NCBI GenBank assembly: GCA_032622095.1 | Contig: CP136062.1 | Location: 203,263,959 to 203,327,958, forward strand | Length of the DNA: 64,000 bases | Origin: Siphonodentalium dalli | Taxonomy: Eukaryota; Mollusca; Scaphopoda; Gadilida; Siphonodentaliidae | Direction: 5' to 3' | In this document: positions 35,502-48,848 of the stretch, piece by piece | Numbering within the stretch: position 1 is the first letter of the stretch | Layout of the letters: each line of letters begins with the position of its first letter | Program-made: the position numbers and the translations under genes | The notes under the pieces: generated by a model | Seen by the model: the letters and a program-made list of their open reading frames with translations, nothing else | The model's database searches: none | Told to the model about the DNA's origin: nothing

Positions 35502-35965
35502 AAGCAGTTGTGGGTTAATTCACACATGTGCTACATGTATGTTCAAGAATAGCTCTCAGCAGACACTCAAGATTGACATTTTCTATGATGTGTATCTATT
35601 CTGCATCAATTGTTCCTCCATTACCATTTGATCGGGTAACACTACAGCCCTGCATGTGTTAAACGGTTAGAGCTTTAAAATAAGATTTCATCAGTAAATG
35701 TTTAAGGCAACAGGGGTGAAGTAAAAATTCTCTGTTAAAGTTTTTGTCTCTATGGATTGTGATTATGGGTGGTGTGTACATCAATTTCTAGGTGGGTGTG
35801 GAGTTCTCACCCTTGAGCATTTCCAATAATCCAAGATGGCGTCCAAGATGGCCGCCGTAGTATAGAATATGAACTAAATCAGTCTAATCTGTTCTGTTGG
35901 AAACTACATGTATATCTCTTGAAATGGACTCAAATTTATACATTATTTGGATGCTATTACATTAA

Positions 35966-36174
35966 CCCTTTGAGTGCCAGGGGCCGATCTTATCGCCCCT
36001 AAATCTACAAAATAAGTCTGTTAAAGAATATAAGAATAATTTATTAAAATTGTAAAAAATTGTAAAAAAAAAAAAAATAATAATAATTGTTAGGCCAATG
36101 CATTCTCTTATATATGCGAGGCGACCTATAGGGTATATGGGTTGATACAAAAATCAGACCTGGCACTCAAAGGG
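35966..36174. mobile_element. D1: TTAA element with D termini and half of a B core
   Basis: Left TTAA is at 35962-35965; the right flank is TTAT. The ends are CCCTTTGAGTGCCAGG and CCTGGCACTCAAAGGG. The interior carries the B spacer and one B hairpin half (GCCAATGCATTCTCTTATAT..GCGACCTAT), then GTTGATACAAAAATCAGACC, which matches the right end of D2. Confidence 0.75.
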
Positions 36175-36180
36175 TTATAC

Positions 36181-36620
36181 TACTGTTTGTAGGGAAAATT
36201 GGCACTCCATTAGAAAGATCGCTGCCAAAATGGCGACCGAAATGTGAAAAATATAATTTTTTCACTCATATCTCCAATATCCGTTCCTATTGCTTTGGAC
36301 TGGTTGCAAATTATGCCTTGTTTTTCATATTATTCATATCGAATGATCATTTTCTCACTACTACATTTTGTTCCTTTCGTCTCAGCCACTTCCAATCCCT
36401 AACAAAATTGATCTTACAAAACGTGGTATGAAATTTTCCCGAAAACTCAATATTGGTTCCTGGCCATATTTTGATGTGAAATGAATTTTTTTTAAGGAAT
36501 AAGCAAGTGTGAGTATTGCCTATAAAATGCAATCTCATTAGGACCTGAAACGGTTACTTTGGATTATGATGGCAGTCAGAATGGCAGAAAATGTATAGAA
36601 CATTATATATGTTGTCCTTA
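36181..36620 (-). repeat. Dispersed repeat R, copy 1 (inverted relative to 41220-41800)
   Basis: On the minus strand: TGCCATTCTGACTGCCATCA, GTAACCGTTTCAGGTCCTAA, TGAGATTGCATTTTATAGGC, then AAATATGGCCAGGAACC and GGGATTGGAAGTGGCTGAGA. These parallel the blocks at 41600-41790. Confidence 0.5.
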
Positions 36621-36906
36621 TGCGCTTGCTTGTCATGACTGATAGATGCATGGAGTTGGGTAATCTGCATTAGACACATTAAAATGAAACACTTTAAATA
36701 GGACACAATATCAGACAATATGAACATGGGAAATCACATGAACATACGATATGAGATATATATTTTAGAAGACCAGAGACCCCCACGCTATATTTCATTT
36801 ATTCAAGATACCACCTTGTATAATTTAGTGCCATGACCTCAACTATGGGGAGAATTCACACTCAGTGTATGACGATAATAAGATTAGTGCACACTGGCGT
36901 GGTTAA

Positions 36907-37289
36907 CCCTTTACCCAACAGAACGGCCCTGTGCCAATGCATTCTCTTATATATGCGAGTCGACCATAGGTCGCCTCGCATATATAAGAGAATGCATTGG
37001 CTTAACACATTAAAAATTATAAAATTGTTAAAGAATGTAAGAAAAAATGGTAAAAAGAAGATTTTTTTTAGGCCAATGCATTCTCTTATATATGCGAGGC
37101 GACCTATGGTCGACTCGCATATATAAGAGAATGCATTGGCACAGGGCATAACTGTAACTATCACAATGTGGTCAAGGAGCCGGTTCCAATGATATCCATA
37201 TTTGTATGGTTCTATTGAGACAGACCGAAGATATTTTAGGCTGTTGAAGCTTTATTTGGCCGGTTTTGGCCGGTTTGTTGGGTAAAGGG
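36907..37289 (-). mobile_element. B4: family B element
   Basis: TTAA is at 36903-36906 and 37290-37293. The structure is full length with both hairpins intact; orientation is as B2. It starts CCCTTTACCCAACAGAACGG. Confidence 0.9.
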
Positions 37290-39031
37290 TTAAGAGTAAT
37301 CCTATGTACATGGCCATTTTGTCATACTGGTCTTGTGGGCAATGATATGAGTAAGTCTCTGACTAATAGAAATGGATATTTCCAGAGCTCCAAAAGCTGT
37401 TCAACATAAAATGTTGTCATGCCCTAGTAGATCAGAGAGATAATTTTATCACAGCAGCATCATAGGAAGATACACTGGGCTGCTGGTACAGTGTAACGGT
37501 GGTATCATGACATTCACTCATACACATTCAGATGACAGCATCAAACTTTGCATGAGTTTAGATATCAGAGTATACCGGTCATATGACCCTGATCTAACAT
37601 TTATTCAACAGCCTCTTCATGCACGAAGAACAATATAATTTCTGTGTGCAATACGATTATAGGGGATGCCATGAATCCTACATGTGCATGCACCAATCAA
37701 TATACCTTGTGAACTGACATGGTACAAGCGCCTGAATACAATGGTATTTCAGCGACATTTGGAAGATGAAAATTTCCCAATGAATATAACACATATAATG
37801 ACCCGATCCCAAATAAAAGTGAGCATGATCAACTGGCAACTGGTTAATTCTCAACCTGCTGGCTGAAGTGTAGCATACAGTTAGTTGAATATAGACTAGC
37901 ACTAGTCGTGGAAGTGTGCACATTTGGACTATTCAGTGAAATATAAATAACTCCCGATGGCTAGCGGTTGAGGAATTTCAAGTATGCCCAAAACAATTGT
38001 TGCTTGTAAGCAATATTAGCGGAGAAAATCGGGTCACGGTGGAATAAATTTGAAGATACACAGGGATAGGCTAGGACATCAGTTTCTCTGAAGCAGTTGT
38101 TCGCCCATGGCACATCCAAAATTGGGGTGAGCTAAATCAACTGTGGTCACAATTAACACAGGGCATAATACTTATGACACTGGCACCAAATGACAAGCTC
38201 TCCACTCTGATAGTATATTGCAATACTCAACGACAAGTGGAGATGGCAAACATTTCCGGAATGCATGAGACAGGGTTTAGGAGCGAATGCACTTCTATGA
38301 CTTAAAGGATTTATTCGGTCTAGAAACTACAAAACGCAATCGGAAAGCCCTCCCTGTTGTGATTAAAATGATCCAAGTCCCATTCCGATCGCATAATAAA
38401 TAACCCGTAAAATAAATAAATAATACCACCACCGGTATTCGGAGATTTCCGTGACTAAACTACGAGTGACGTACTTGTGGGGAGCAAATTAAAAACACAG
38501 ATTCGGAGCCGGAGTTTATTATGCAGACTACGATGACGTAATCGTAAGTCAGCCGATACTAAAATGTGGAGTCGTATGTGCGCGTGTGGTGTATAGATTA
38601 CGTTACGCTTTGGCCGTTTATCTGGAATAGAAGACAATAACTATGTGAATAAAGTAATTAATAGCGCCTAGAATGGTTGTTGTTTTTGTAGCCATTAATA
38701 ACATGCCGGCACGTGTCTGTTTTGGTAAATAGATGGCAGTAATTGGTGCTTTGATTGTCTCGCGTATTCACTCGGTGATTTGTAATCACTCAGTGACTAT
38801 TCATCAGTGTCAGTCGCGAACTTGTTTGCACTCTAAAATGCCACAAAGTGAATAGAAAGAACATTATCGCTCTGGTCATACATATATAAGAAGCGCCCAA
38901 ATTTATATAAACACTGGGCTGAATAATGTTAACTCTATTTAGGCGCTTTTGTTTTGTGTTTGTTTGTTGTTTTACTTTCGATATAACTATCCCGAGTATC
39001 TGTCATCTCCACATACTCTGGCGGAAGGAAG

Positions 39032-39133
39032 ATGCCTAGTAGATGTAGTGTGTTCAGTTGTGGGTGGGCTAGCGATCCATTATTTAGTACCTCCAAAAAG
39101 ACAACACAGTGCGTAATTTATAACGCTCTTTAA
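39032..39133 (+). pseudogene. Possible THAP-like N-terminal fragment
   Basis: An ATG-started frame of 33 codons begins MPSRCSVFSC, resembling the start of THAP zinc fingers (M-P-x-x-C-x4-C). The expected downstream Trp, second Cys-His pair and AVPTIF-like motif are absent before the stop. It may be a remnant or chance. Confidence 0.12.
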
Positions 39134-40130
39134 TGTCTACCGCTTTTGGGAGACGGAAGCATGGACGCTCTTTATATTTAATTGTCACAATACCACATAC
39201 AAAATCACCCATGACATATCGATATAGAGCACGTTCATAATTGAGAACGCTCTTTATTGTCTACACCGCGACGAAAACATGGACGCTCTTTATTAGAGGC
39301 AATCATTGGAGTTTTTCTATGCTAACAATTCAAAAAAATCCTCTCTAGAAAGCCAATATGTGTCATCAAAACGTAAAATAAAACGAACAAACACAAACTG
39401 AAAAATAATTAATGCCAGGCTAGCCTTCAATTAAAAAAATGTCGTTATGCCAAACTGCAGCCTAACTAATAATTATTGTTGTTTCAACAGTCTGTTGTGT
39501 ATTCGAGTGAATTATTTTGTTTACTCACTTATCGATCTTGACTGGAAGGATTTTAGCAAGCTGTTCACAGTCGTGCACTTCTCCACACAAAATGTTTCGT
39601 GAAGAAACAGACAGGAACATTATTATGACGAATATAAGCCATCATGATACATGTACTAGTTAGTACAATAACCACCACCTTTTTAATCACACCCCATTTG
39701 TATTTAATTGTACGCATATAGCGCACAACGGGATGACACTAGTGTGTAAACTAGCTTCCGAAATTGGTACCATACAACGAAGAATGAAGTACCGGTATAT
39801 GGCCTAACTTGTATTCTTTCAGAAACAGTTAAATTAGTTTCGCACGAAATTCCGCTCGCTCATTGCATTTCTGCATAAATTAATCTCATTTCAAACAACT
39901 TTTATCGCCTCAAAGTGCATTTTAGCCATCATTATTCGTTATATAATCCAACATTCTAGCAAAGCCAGTTCATAATTCAGCACATTCAACCAGTTTTATT
40001 CCGTAATCGCTATTTAGCGTAAAGGCTTAGGTAATTAACCAGCGTAATTTATCAACTCGTTACGCGATTGGCGGTATTATTTCAAGCTCCACCCACCGCT
40101 GTCATCGGTAAGCGTCGATGCAGATGATCG

Positions 40131-40173
40131 GTCATGTGACCGCGTTGTGGTCATGTGATCGCACTCACGTGAC
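40131..40173. promoter_or_regulatory. Cluster of three E-boxes of the USF/MiT type
   Basis: GTCATGTGAC (40131-40140), GTCATGTGAT (40150-40159) and TCACGTGAC (40165-40173) fall within 43 bp. CACGTGAC/CATGTGAC cores are bound by USF and MITF/TFE-family proteins, which control lysosomal and mitochondrial genes in animals. The role here is inferred from clustering only. Confidence 0.3.
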
Positions 40174-41219
40174 TGACTTCGGATATTTCCGCGATTTTTT
40201 AAATATCATAATAATAAAAATACTATCTGCTTGATTTTTTATTTTCTTGGCGAAATGGGTCTGTTAGACATATATTATTAGTAATATGACGATAATTTAT
40301 TATTTTTTTTGACAGACTAATTCCTTTAATGTTGTATTCTAAGTGTATGCCCATAACTGATTTTGTTGCTTTCATATCTGAACCTCTGTCCATGATCTTT
40401 GTGAAATATACATGTTCCTGGCTAAATGATGGTATTTAATTGTATTGCACGTCAGGTTATCCAAGATCGCCGTAGATATAACGGACATATTTACTAGGAG
40501 AAAGCTGGCAACTTTGAAGATTCAACATGTATATACATGTACAGAGTTTTTAATGCAATTGTATATACTGGTATATGGCCTGTCGAAACAAACATCACCG
40601 CAGCTGGACCCAGTCTCAACTATATATACCATGGTTATGCTAAATTATATTTCCGACACAATACTCCACACTTAGTGTAGATGCATGCATACTGCGTAGA
40701 TATGCAAATAACTCTCCCCAGAACTCAACAAATTTATGCATTTGGTGGGACATATCAGACCCAAGAAGACTAGAGCGCAGATTCAAGACAAAAACTCAAA
40801 TCGTACGTCCATCAAATGAAGCATGAGTTTGGTCCATTCTAATTCAAAGGTTGGTGATAGTTACTTATGATGGGTGATCATGTTGGTGCTATCTCAATGT
40901 TCTGAAAATGCTCAAATGTGAGCAATAATCATCCACCATTACTCGGTAGTTAGTACAGCTTTCTATGAAACATTTAGCATAATCAAGAATGTTACAAGAA
41001 AAAAGTTAATTGACTCTTGATTATCTGTTTGGTTTTTTCAGTCGATAGACCATATTACGACTAATGCTACACCGTTCCCGCAGCCAGATTATGTTGAACT
41101 TTGACCATAGTTGTTTTTTATTTCCGTTATATTTGAGCTATTTGATGATGATTTAATTCCTGATCATAGGCTCAAACTGCATTGTCAACATTTGTCTCAA
41201 TGCTTATACACATAAAAGG

Positions 41220-41800
41220 CTAAATACTGATTTTTGTAGCCATTTTGAGCGATATACTTTAGCTATTAAAATTTGTTCAAGTGTAAGTCACCAACCTAAC
41301 ACTTTTGATACATTTGCCGCCATTTTGACTTTCATGATTGATTATATTCGCCATCTCAAGCACCAATGAGATTGAATTGTATAGGTGATAATAGCCTGTG
41401 CTTAACTCCCTCAGTTTGGGTTCGTTTCACATTGCAATATGGCTAGAAACACCCAAGTTATACCAAGATAAATTTGTTTAGGGATTGAAATGGTCTGTGA
41501 CCAAAGAAATAACAAGTTTCCAATGCTGATTAATAAACTTCACGCATCAACCACAACATCTAACGAATAAGGACGAAACATAGAATTTCTATAAATTTGC
41601 CGCCATTTTGACTGCCATCATAAACCATAGTTACCATTTCAGACCCTAATGAGATTGCATTTTTTCGGTAATACTTCCACTGTCTTAATTCCTTCAGATA
41701 TGTTCATTTCATATTAAAATATGACTAGAAACCTAAAGTGAGATTTCAATGAATATTTTTTTAAGGGATTGGAAGTAAGCTGAACACAAATGAACAACAA
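41220..41800 (+). repeat. Dispersed repeat R, tandem pair of about 300 bp units
   Basis: Two diverged direct copies begin TTTGCCGCCATTTTGACT (about 41312 and 41596). They share CAATGAGATTG/CTAATGAGATTG, ATATGGCTAGAAAC/ATATGACTAGAAAC and GGGATTGAAATG/GGGATTGGAAG blocks. An inverted copy is at 36181-36620. Confidence 0.55.
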
Positions 41801-41949
41801 ATTCCACTGCCCAAATAAACGTAAGACATGAATAGTAGGAACACAAACAAATCATCAGCTGAGGCAAGCTTAATATACAGATTAAATGATTAAATATGGT
41901 ATCCCTTCTCTTTCCTAAATGTACATGTATGTCAGTCTTTAGGGTTCTC

Positions 41950-41968
41950 ACCCCCCCCCCCCCCCCCT
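41950..41968. repeat. Poly-C tract
   Basis: About 18 consecutive C, flanked by TTCTCA and TTTCTAAC. Confidence 0.8.
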
Positions 41969-42180
41969 TTCTAACTTTGGAAAAAAAATTCAACAGTTTG
42001 AAATATCATGCCTGGCACATCAATAGTTGGAATATCAGACCAAAAATATGTTGAAATTGTTCTAATACCGTAGTTTAATTTTACAAAGCTGTATTTTGTT
42101 TCAAAACTCTTAAAGTTTCAAACTTTAGGTAAAACATTTTGGACTGAACTGGTAATCAGTTGGAAAATTTCCAGATTTAA

Positions 42181-42559
42181 CCCTTTACCCAACAGAACGG
42201 CCCTGTGCCAATGCATTCTCTTATATATGCGAGTCGACCATAGGTCGCCTCACATATATAAGAGAATGCATTGGCTTAACACATTAAAAATTATAAAATT
42301 GTTAAAGAATGTAAGAAAAAATGGTAAAACGTGTTTTTTAGGCCAATGCATTCTCTTATATATGCGAGGCGACCTATGGTCGACTCGCATATATAAGAGA
42401 ATGCATTGGCACAGGGCATAACTGTAACTATCACAATGTGGTCAAGGAGCCGGTTCCAATGATATCCATATTTGTATGGTTCTATTGAGACAGACCGAAG
42501 ATATTTTAGGCTGTTGAAGCTTTATTTGGCCGGTTTTGGCCGTTTTGTTGGGTAAAGGG
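42181..42559 (-). mobile_element. B5: family B element
   Basis: TTAA is at 42177-42180 and 42560-42563. Both hairpins are present, with one changed base in hairpin 1 (CTCACATATA) and a shortened spacer (AAAACGTGTTTTTTAGG). Confidence 0.9.
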
Positions 42560-42820
42560 TTAAGGTTCCTGTTGGAAAATTCCTAATGGAATTTCTTGGA
42601 ATTGGGATTTTTGGTAATTGGTCTTTATTCAAGGGGTGAGGGCGCCAGCGAAGGGGGTTTATGGGGTTTGGACTTTGGTTTAAATGTGGTTTAGGGGCTT
42701 TTTGGGTTTAAGAGCTTAAGCCCTTAAACCATTTTGTAAATGCCATATTAACTGTTGTTTGGGGTCTATAAATCATTCTAACACAACTTTCTAAAAACCA
42801 CAAAAGTTTGGACAAAATTC

Positions 42821-43289
42821 ATGTCCACACTGCATGTCCACGCTGCATGTCCACGCTGCATGTCCACGCTGCATGTCCACGCTGCATGTCCACACTGCAT
42901 GTCCACACTGCATGTCCACACTGCATGTCCTCACTTCATGTCCTCACTTCATGTCCTCACTTCATGTCCTCACTGCATGTCCACACTGCATGTCCTTGTC
43001 ATGTCCACACTGCATGTCCACACTGCATGTCCACACTGCATGTCCTTGCATTCATGTCCACACTGCATGTCCACACTGCATGTCCTTGCATTCATGTCCA
43101 CACTGCATGTCCACACTGCATGTCCACACTGCATGTCCACACTGCATGTCCACACTGCATGTCCTTGTCCACACTGCATGTCCTTGTCCACACTGCATGT
43201 CCTCACTTCATGTCCTCACTGCATGTCCACACTGCATGTCCTTGTCCACACTGCATGTCCACACTGCATGTCCACACTGCATGTCCTTG
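42821..43289 (+). repeat. 13-bp minisatellite, about 36 units
   Basis: The unit is ATGTCCACACTGC, with early units ATGTCCACGCTGC and later interruptions CTTGTCC, TCACTTC and CTTGCATTC. Because 13 is not a multiple of three and the unit has no stop, all three + frames are open and encode the same 13-residue period. This is why long ORFs appear here; they are not genes. Confidence 0.95.
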
Positions 43290-43638
43290 ATTCATGGACA
43301 AGAATTGAGGGATTAAAGCTCACTAAGTTCACAATAATATATCTGCAAATAATAATTATTTTTCTACAGTACTGAAGTGTTTACATAACACATAGGCATA
43401 TACACATCAAATTACTAATAACAGAGTTTACAGAGATAATATATGTTGTGTATGTGGTATGCTAATATCAATATTCAAAGTAGCCTTTTAAAATAAACCT
43501 TTTCATTGATGCACTTTTTGATGGCTCGTTTAAGCTCGGATAATATGGACATGCAGACCTGAGCTTGTAAACCACTATCCACTTAAACGCCCTTTCGTTT
43601 GTCTAGACATGCAGTTGGACATCTCCACAATGGAGTCC

Positions 43639-43855
43639 TACAGTAATGCCCTAAATAATCGACTCCTTAACCACAGCAGAATTATGGGTAACTTTTCAGG
43701 ATTTAGTCGGAAATATGGCTTGTTGCCATTCATCAGAATGCTCTCACTGAGAGCTTTCCGATGAATGGCAACAAGCCATATTTCTGACTAAATTCTGAAA
43801 AGTTACCAATAATTCTTCTGTGGTTAAGGAGTTGATTATTTAGGGCATTACTGTA
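43639..43855. mobile_element. A11: family A palindromic MITE
   Basis: A complete palindrome from TACAGTAATGCCCTAAATAA to ATTTAGGGCATTACTGTA, with centre GCTCTCACTGAGAGC and a few right-arm changes (CTAAATTCTG, ATTCTTCTG). Confidence 0.9.
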
Positions 43856-44301
43856 GAAACATTCCTGTCAGTCAGTTTCTAGCTTTGGGTCCAGTGTCTG
43901 AGTGTGAAGTTCAGTTCATTTTGTATCTCCATGTTCTTTTATAATTATTCACACTCATAACCCTAGAGTAGATATTAAATATATGAAAATATAAGCATTC
44001 ATGATCGTCTTCAGCCCACCTCATATCTTCTTTGAATGCCATGTTTGAATTACTATAGTTTCTGTATTATCAATATCAATAACTATATGGGGGTGAATAA
44101 ACACTGTTGAGACCAAGATAGAGTAAGTCATCATGATTCTTTTGAAATATATTTCAATAGTTTTGAAAGAGAAGAATAAAAATCTGCACCCGGAAGTTTA
44201 CATGTCCCCAGATATTGATTTTCGCATATTCATTTAAGTTACTCCAAAACATGGTTCTGCCCAAACTGGATCTTGTTGCTATCAGTAGTGGTTTGTTCGA
44301 G

Positions 44302-44320
44302 CCCCCCCCCCCCCCCCCAA
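44302..44320. repeat. Poly-C tract
   Basis: About 18 C between TTCGAG and AAATTATG. Confidence 0.8.
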
Positions 44321-44423
44321 ATTATGTACACCTACACGGAAGATTTCCAAACAAACTCATGGATATAGCGCTGAAAAAAACCTGTTTTGTTTCTTAAATG
44401 TTTTTATAAAACATTTCATTTTA

Positions 44424-46315
44424 TGTGTACCCATACCATAGTATGGTACACATAGTGTCGACGTCCGGATTAACCACTCGCTGTTCGTCCGTCTGTCTGT
44501 CTGTCCGTAATGCGATAACTCAAACATTTTCTATCCGGTCAGAACCAAATTTTGTATATGGGTTTCTCAGCCCAAAATACAGATCGAGTTCGAATATGGG
44601 TTTGATCCAAATTTTATTCACAGAGTTATGGCCCTTTTTCAACTTAGAATTCACACGTTCTGTCATAACTCAAACATTTTTTATCTGATTGGAACCAAAT
44701 TTGGTATGTGAGTTTTCACAGCCCAAAATACAGATCAAGTTCAAATATGGATTTGATCTGATTTATTTTAAAGGAGTTATGACCCTTTTTCGAAGAAAAA
44801 AATTTGAACAAAAAAAAAATTAGTTTTTTTTAGATTGAACTCCTTGCTCAATTTAACAAAAAAAAGTTATTATAACTTTTTTGTTAACTTTTATAATAAT
44901 AATATAAAAAACAATTATTAAAAAAAAAACAAAAAATTGTCATTGACACTTTCATTTGTTTGAATATTATACCATTAATTAGGTGTGATGTCCAGTTTTG
45001 AAAATAATATTTTATTGCAATAGTTGCATGTAATATAATGATATCAATAAATTACCAACATAAAATAGCCATAGTATATGAGAGTATGTTTAATAAATGT
45101 CATTCCAAGTGAAATATGTTATTAATTGAGTGATGACATATGGTTCAGACCTCTAGGGGTGGTTAGATGAAGGTAAAGTTAAAGAACTGCTCACTGGCTG
45201 GCAAATTTTTAAACCTATCTGTAAAATTGATTAATGGCAGTATGAAACTCTTGCTATATAATGTACATGGAATCTTCCTCATATCTCTTATCTATGGTTA
45301 TCTTTGCAAACTATTCACTTCTAATGATTTTGGTATTGACTGATTAATTGATTTTTGAAAAAATATATTAACCCTTCAGACACATGCTTTCAATTTGAAA
45401 TTAAAATAATGAGTAACCGGCAGATAAATTTACATGACTATTGTAGGTGATTCCTTGTTTTGAAAATCAAGATTGGAGGATTTTAATATTTCATATTGTC
45501 ATGGTTCATTGAATTTTGGACTCCAAGCTACTTGTAAAACATTGTAATGTGTGAAACCATTTGATTGAGGGCTACTTACTTACTTTCTTTATAAATGAAC
45601 TATGGTAATCTGTTTCGATTTAGGGGTCATAGGGGCCAGCATCCTCATCATATTATGTCTGTATAACATTATATAGATAACACTTTTGTATTGTATAAAC
45701 TACATATATTTTTGAAAACCATAACCCCTGTTATGAAACACTTAATCTTGCATTTACCTAACAATATAAGCATTCCTTATTACACAGGTCAGATATGATC
45801 TTATCTGTCAATGTTTTATAAACAAATAACAACTGGGGAGATGGGGGGGGGGGGGGGTAGTAAATAAAGTACAATTTAAATATGAGATGGAATCCCATAC
45901 ATGTATGTTGTTCTAAGCAGTCTGGCTTGTCAACAATTTTAATTTGTCTTTAGAAGTGAATGAATTTTGAATATCTGGCATGTCAAAAGTGGCAAAGATA
46001 GGGATTTATCACTTTTGTTTCCAATGTGTTAACTTACAGTAAACTCCTAAACATATCCTCCGAAATCACTAAACCGTTGGATCTCACAGTGAGAGGTCTT
46101 TGGGTGAATAGGGACAGAGTTATGTGATTTAAAACTACTCCTCCCCCACCCCAAATACTTTAACCCCTTCTTAAGACAAATTATTTGAGCTTTTGATTTC
46201 AAGTTTGGTACTGATGAATGGATTCCTGTGATCATATCTTTGAAAAATTATCAGTTATATCTAATCGCTATCGCCATGGTATGGGTTAAACATCTGCCGA
46301 TCATGATCGGCCCTC
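44424..46315 (+). repeat. Dispersed repeat G, copy 2
   Basis: The same ordered blocks as 21519-22630, from TACCCATACCATAGTATGGT to GGTTAAACATCTGCCGATCA. Extra material lies at about 45440-45870, including a G run (45845-45859), and again at about 45950-46260. Copy 1 lacks these segments, so this copy is either fuller or carries insertions. Confidence 0.65.
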
Positions 46316-48848
46316 TCGTTATACAGCCATTTTAACATGTTATGTTATTGGTCTGTCCATCAAGCCGTCTGTCTATCTGTCCATTCACTTTTTTCGTTTC
46401 CGGATGATATCTTTAGTAAGTCTGAACTGAATGGAATGAAATTTGGTATGTGAATTTTCTTAGCTCAAGATACAGGCCAAGTTCGAATTTGGCTTCCGCT
46501 TTCCAATTTTTGCCAGAATTATGGTTCTTGTCGACTTAGAATTTGCTAATTATTTTGGTTTCCGTATTTTAACTTTATTGTTTTTGTCTGACTGTTTTCA
46601 AATTTGGTATATGGATTATTATTTTAACCAGAGTTATGGTCCTTGTTGACTTATAATTTTATGATTATTTTAGTTTCCGAGTGATAGCTTTAGTTATAGT
46701 TATCTGTTTGTTTTCAAATTTGCCATATGGATTACTCGTTATGGCCCTTTGTTGAAATTACCACAGGCGTGTTTTGCTCTTGTTGCCAGTTAAATTTTTT
46801 TTTAATTGGCGGTCGCATAAATATAGCACCTGTAGACCAAGGGAGAAAAACCGAGAGCTGTCATCGCTAAGCAACATTTATGGTACTAAATAATTTTTGA
46901 ATGTTCATTTGTATTATAGTTGAAGAGATAGTAGAAACCCATGTGGCAACTATACTCAGGTATTGAATACCTAATCGTTTACAACTACAACTTAAGTGTT
47001 TGGAACGCAAGTCTATGGTACGTATTTGCCTCAAATCTTGTAAAATCACGTGTGTCTTCACGTCTTGGTGGTGACAAACCCCACTGGTGATTGTCATTAT
47101 TGACTGATTATAATACATTGTGTTGCTAATTCGGGAATAAAATCAGTTAGACAAATGTCAAGTTCCTCAGAATTTAACTTTATACACAAACAATAATGAC
47201 ACAAGTAAATATGGTTTTCTGTTTAAATGTTCCTCTTTTGTTTTGCATACATATTGATGACTTCAACATTTGGAATTCGGGAATTCAATATTTGAAACGA
47301 TTTGAATATTTTCGAATATTCGATTTGAACCAAAATCTAACTGGGGGAAAATTCAAAATGTATATTATTCTGTGTATTTTAGCATGCAACTTGCCATGTG
47401 GCTTTAAGTCATTTCAAAACATGTTTATGGTTCAACTCAAATTGGATATCTGCTATTGTGGCCCTCTAGCCTTTGATACTTGTTGTTGTTATTGTTGTTG
47501 TTGCCATTGAGATGGAAGCCTCACTCTTTATCTCCTACATGTATATGTGTGAAGTACTAGTTTACATAGTTATGCCACAAAGATGCACTCAGGGCAAGAT
47601 ATGTGTCATTTAAACAACCACAGGTGATATGCTGCATTAAAAAGCCCTTGTGTTTGACATTATCAGCTGAATGAGTAAAGTTTGCCAGAGTAGACTGTCA
47701 TAGGACGCTGATGTTTAAATTGTTATTGCTGTCTAATGGTCTGATATTCTAATTGAAATAGAAAGGAAACAATAGTGAGAATTCAAACTATAAGACAATT
47801 CATGTGACACAAAGAAAGTAAATTAACTGGGGGGGATGTCCGAATAATTCATTTGGCATTTTTTACTCTAGAAAATATTAAATGACTCGACAATGTGGCT
47901 GGTTTGCAAATGTTAACGAATATTCACACCAAAGACTTGTTGGATGAATCTACAGATAGGGAAATAAATTTGATGTCACCAGAGTTTGGCATATTTGAAT
48001 TTCCTGTAACTAATCATGTAATTTAGTAGATCGGAGAAATTTAATAATATACCAAGCTTTGATGACATCGTAGTTTTTATATTGGATAAAAACTCCAATA
48101 AAATAGGTTTCTTGACCGGAGTATTCCACTTGGTTTTCTTATTAAAACTCTGATTTCCGGCCGAAATTCCAATTTATTGATGACAAAACCCCTTATAGTT
48201 TAAGGTCTACCATCAGACTGATATAAAAATTACAAAACGCTCATCCAATATCAAGTCGTCATTGATTTCTATGTGTCCGTATAAAAAAATCAAATGTTAT
48301 TGGTTTGTTCATCCATCAATTTATGTCTGTCCATCCATCGGGTCACTTTAGTATAATTTCTAGTTCTGGTCGCAACTATTTTTATCAGAGTTATGGGACT
48401 TTTTCTACTTCGTGCAATTTGATACAAAGCAACAGGCATACGGTATTTATGCCACACCCCGCTCTGCTATCATCCAGCCCTCTTAATTCAGATTGTTTGG
48501 CTTCGGCAATCCGCTACGGCAACAGTATGCCGTGCCCCAGTTTGCTTCAGCAAATTGCTTCGGCAATGCTGATTGCCGTAGCCAATTATGAAGGCTGTAT
48601 CATCTAACCGCGCATATGGTCTGTCCAAAATGACTTGTCGCCATTTTCTCCCTTGCTTTTCTTTGAATTTGTTCATAAATCTGGATCTTTCTCGTTTATA
48701 TAATTTCAACTAAACAGTGAATGGGCATAGTATGGCTTGTCTGTCAAGGTGCAAATCAAATTTACATGTTCTTGTTGATTCTTGGGGGAAGTGAGAATCC
48801 ATTACACCCGATTATGCAGTCTCTCGGACCATTTCCCTGTATTACTAT
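46316..48848. other. Intron 2 stretch with weak G/H-like repeats only
   Basis: From 46330 to 46760, diverged phrases such as TTATGGTCCTTGTTGACTTA and CAAATTTGGTATATGGATTA recur and resemble the G/H style. From 46800 to 48848 I see no element ends, no splice-supported exon and no RNA gene. Confidence 0.35.

Larger units (their letters stand above)
37290..41219. other. Repeat-poor island in intron 2
   Basis: About 3.9 kb without any of the window's repeat families. It includes a stretch with many CpGs at about 38370-38620 (ATGACGTAATCG at about 38531 resembles a CRE site) and a diverged direct pair around AACGCTCTTTA (39122 and 39247). It also has the E-box cluster at 40131-40173. No exon with supported splice sites was found. 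It could hold an intronic enhancer or an alternative promoter. Confidence 0.35.

Noticed and set aside
36833-37164. ORFs containing CESTIGRLAYIRECIG-type peptides, repeated at several loci
   Set aside because: They are translations of the family B hairpin arms and occur wherever B is inserted.
42808-43375. Overlapping ORFs of 160-184 codons rich in HVHTACP
   Set aside because: They arise from a stop-free 13-bp minisatellite read in three frames; there is no independent start, domain or splice context.
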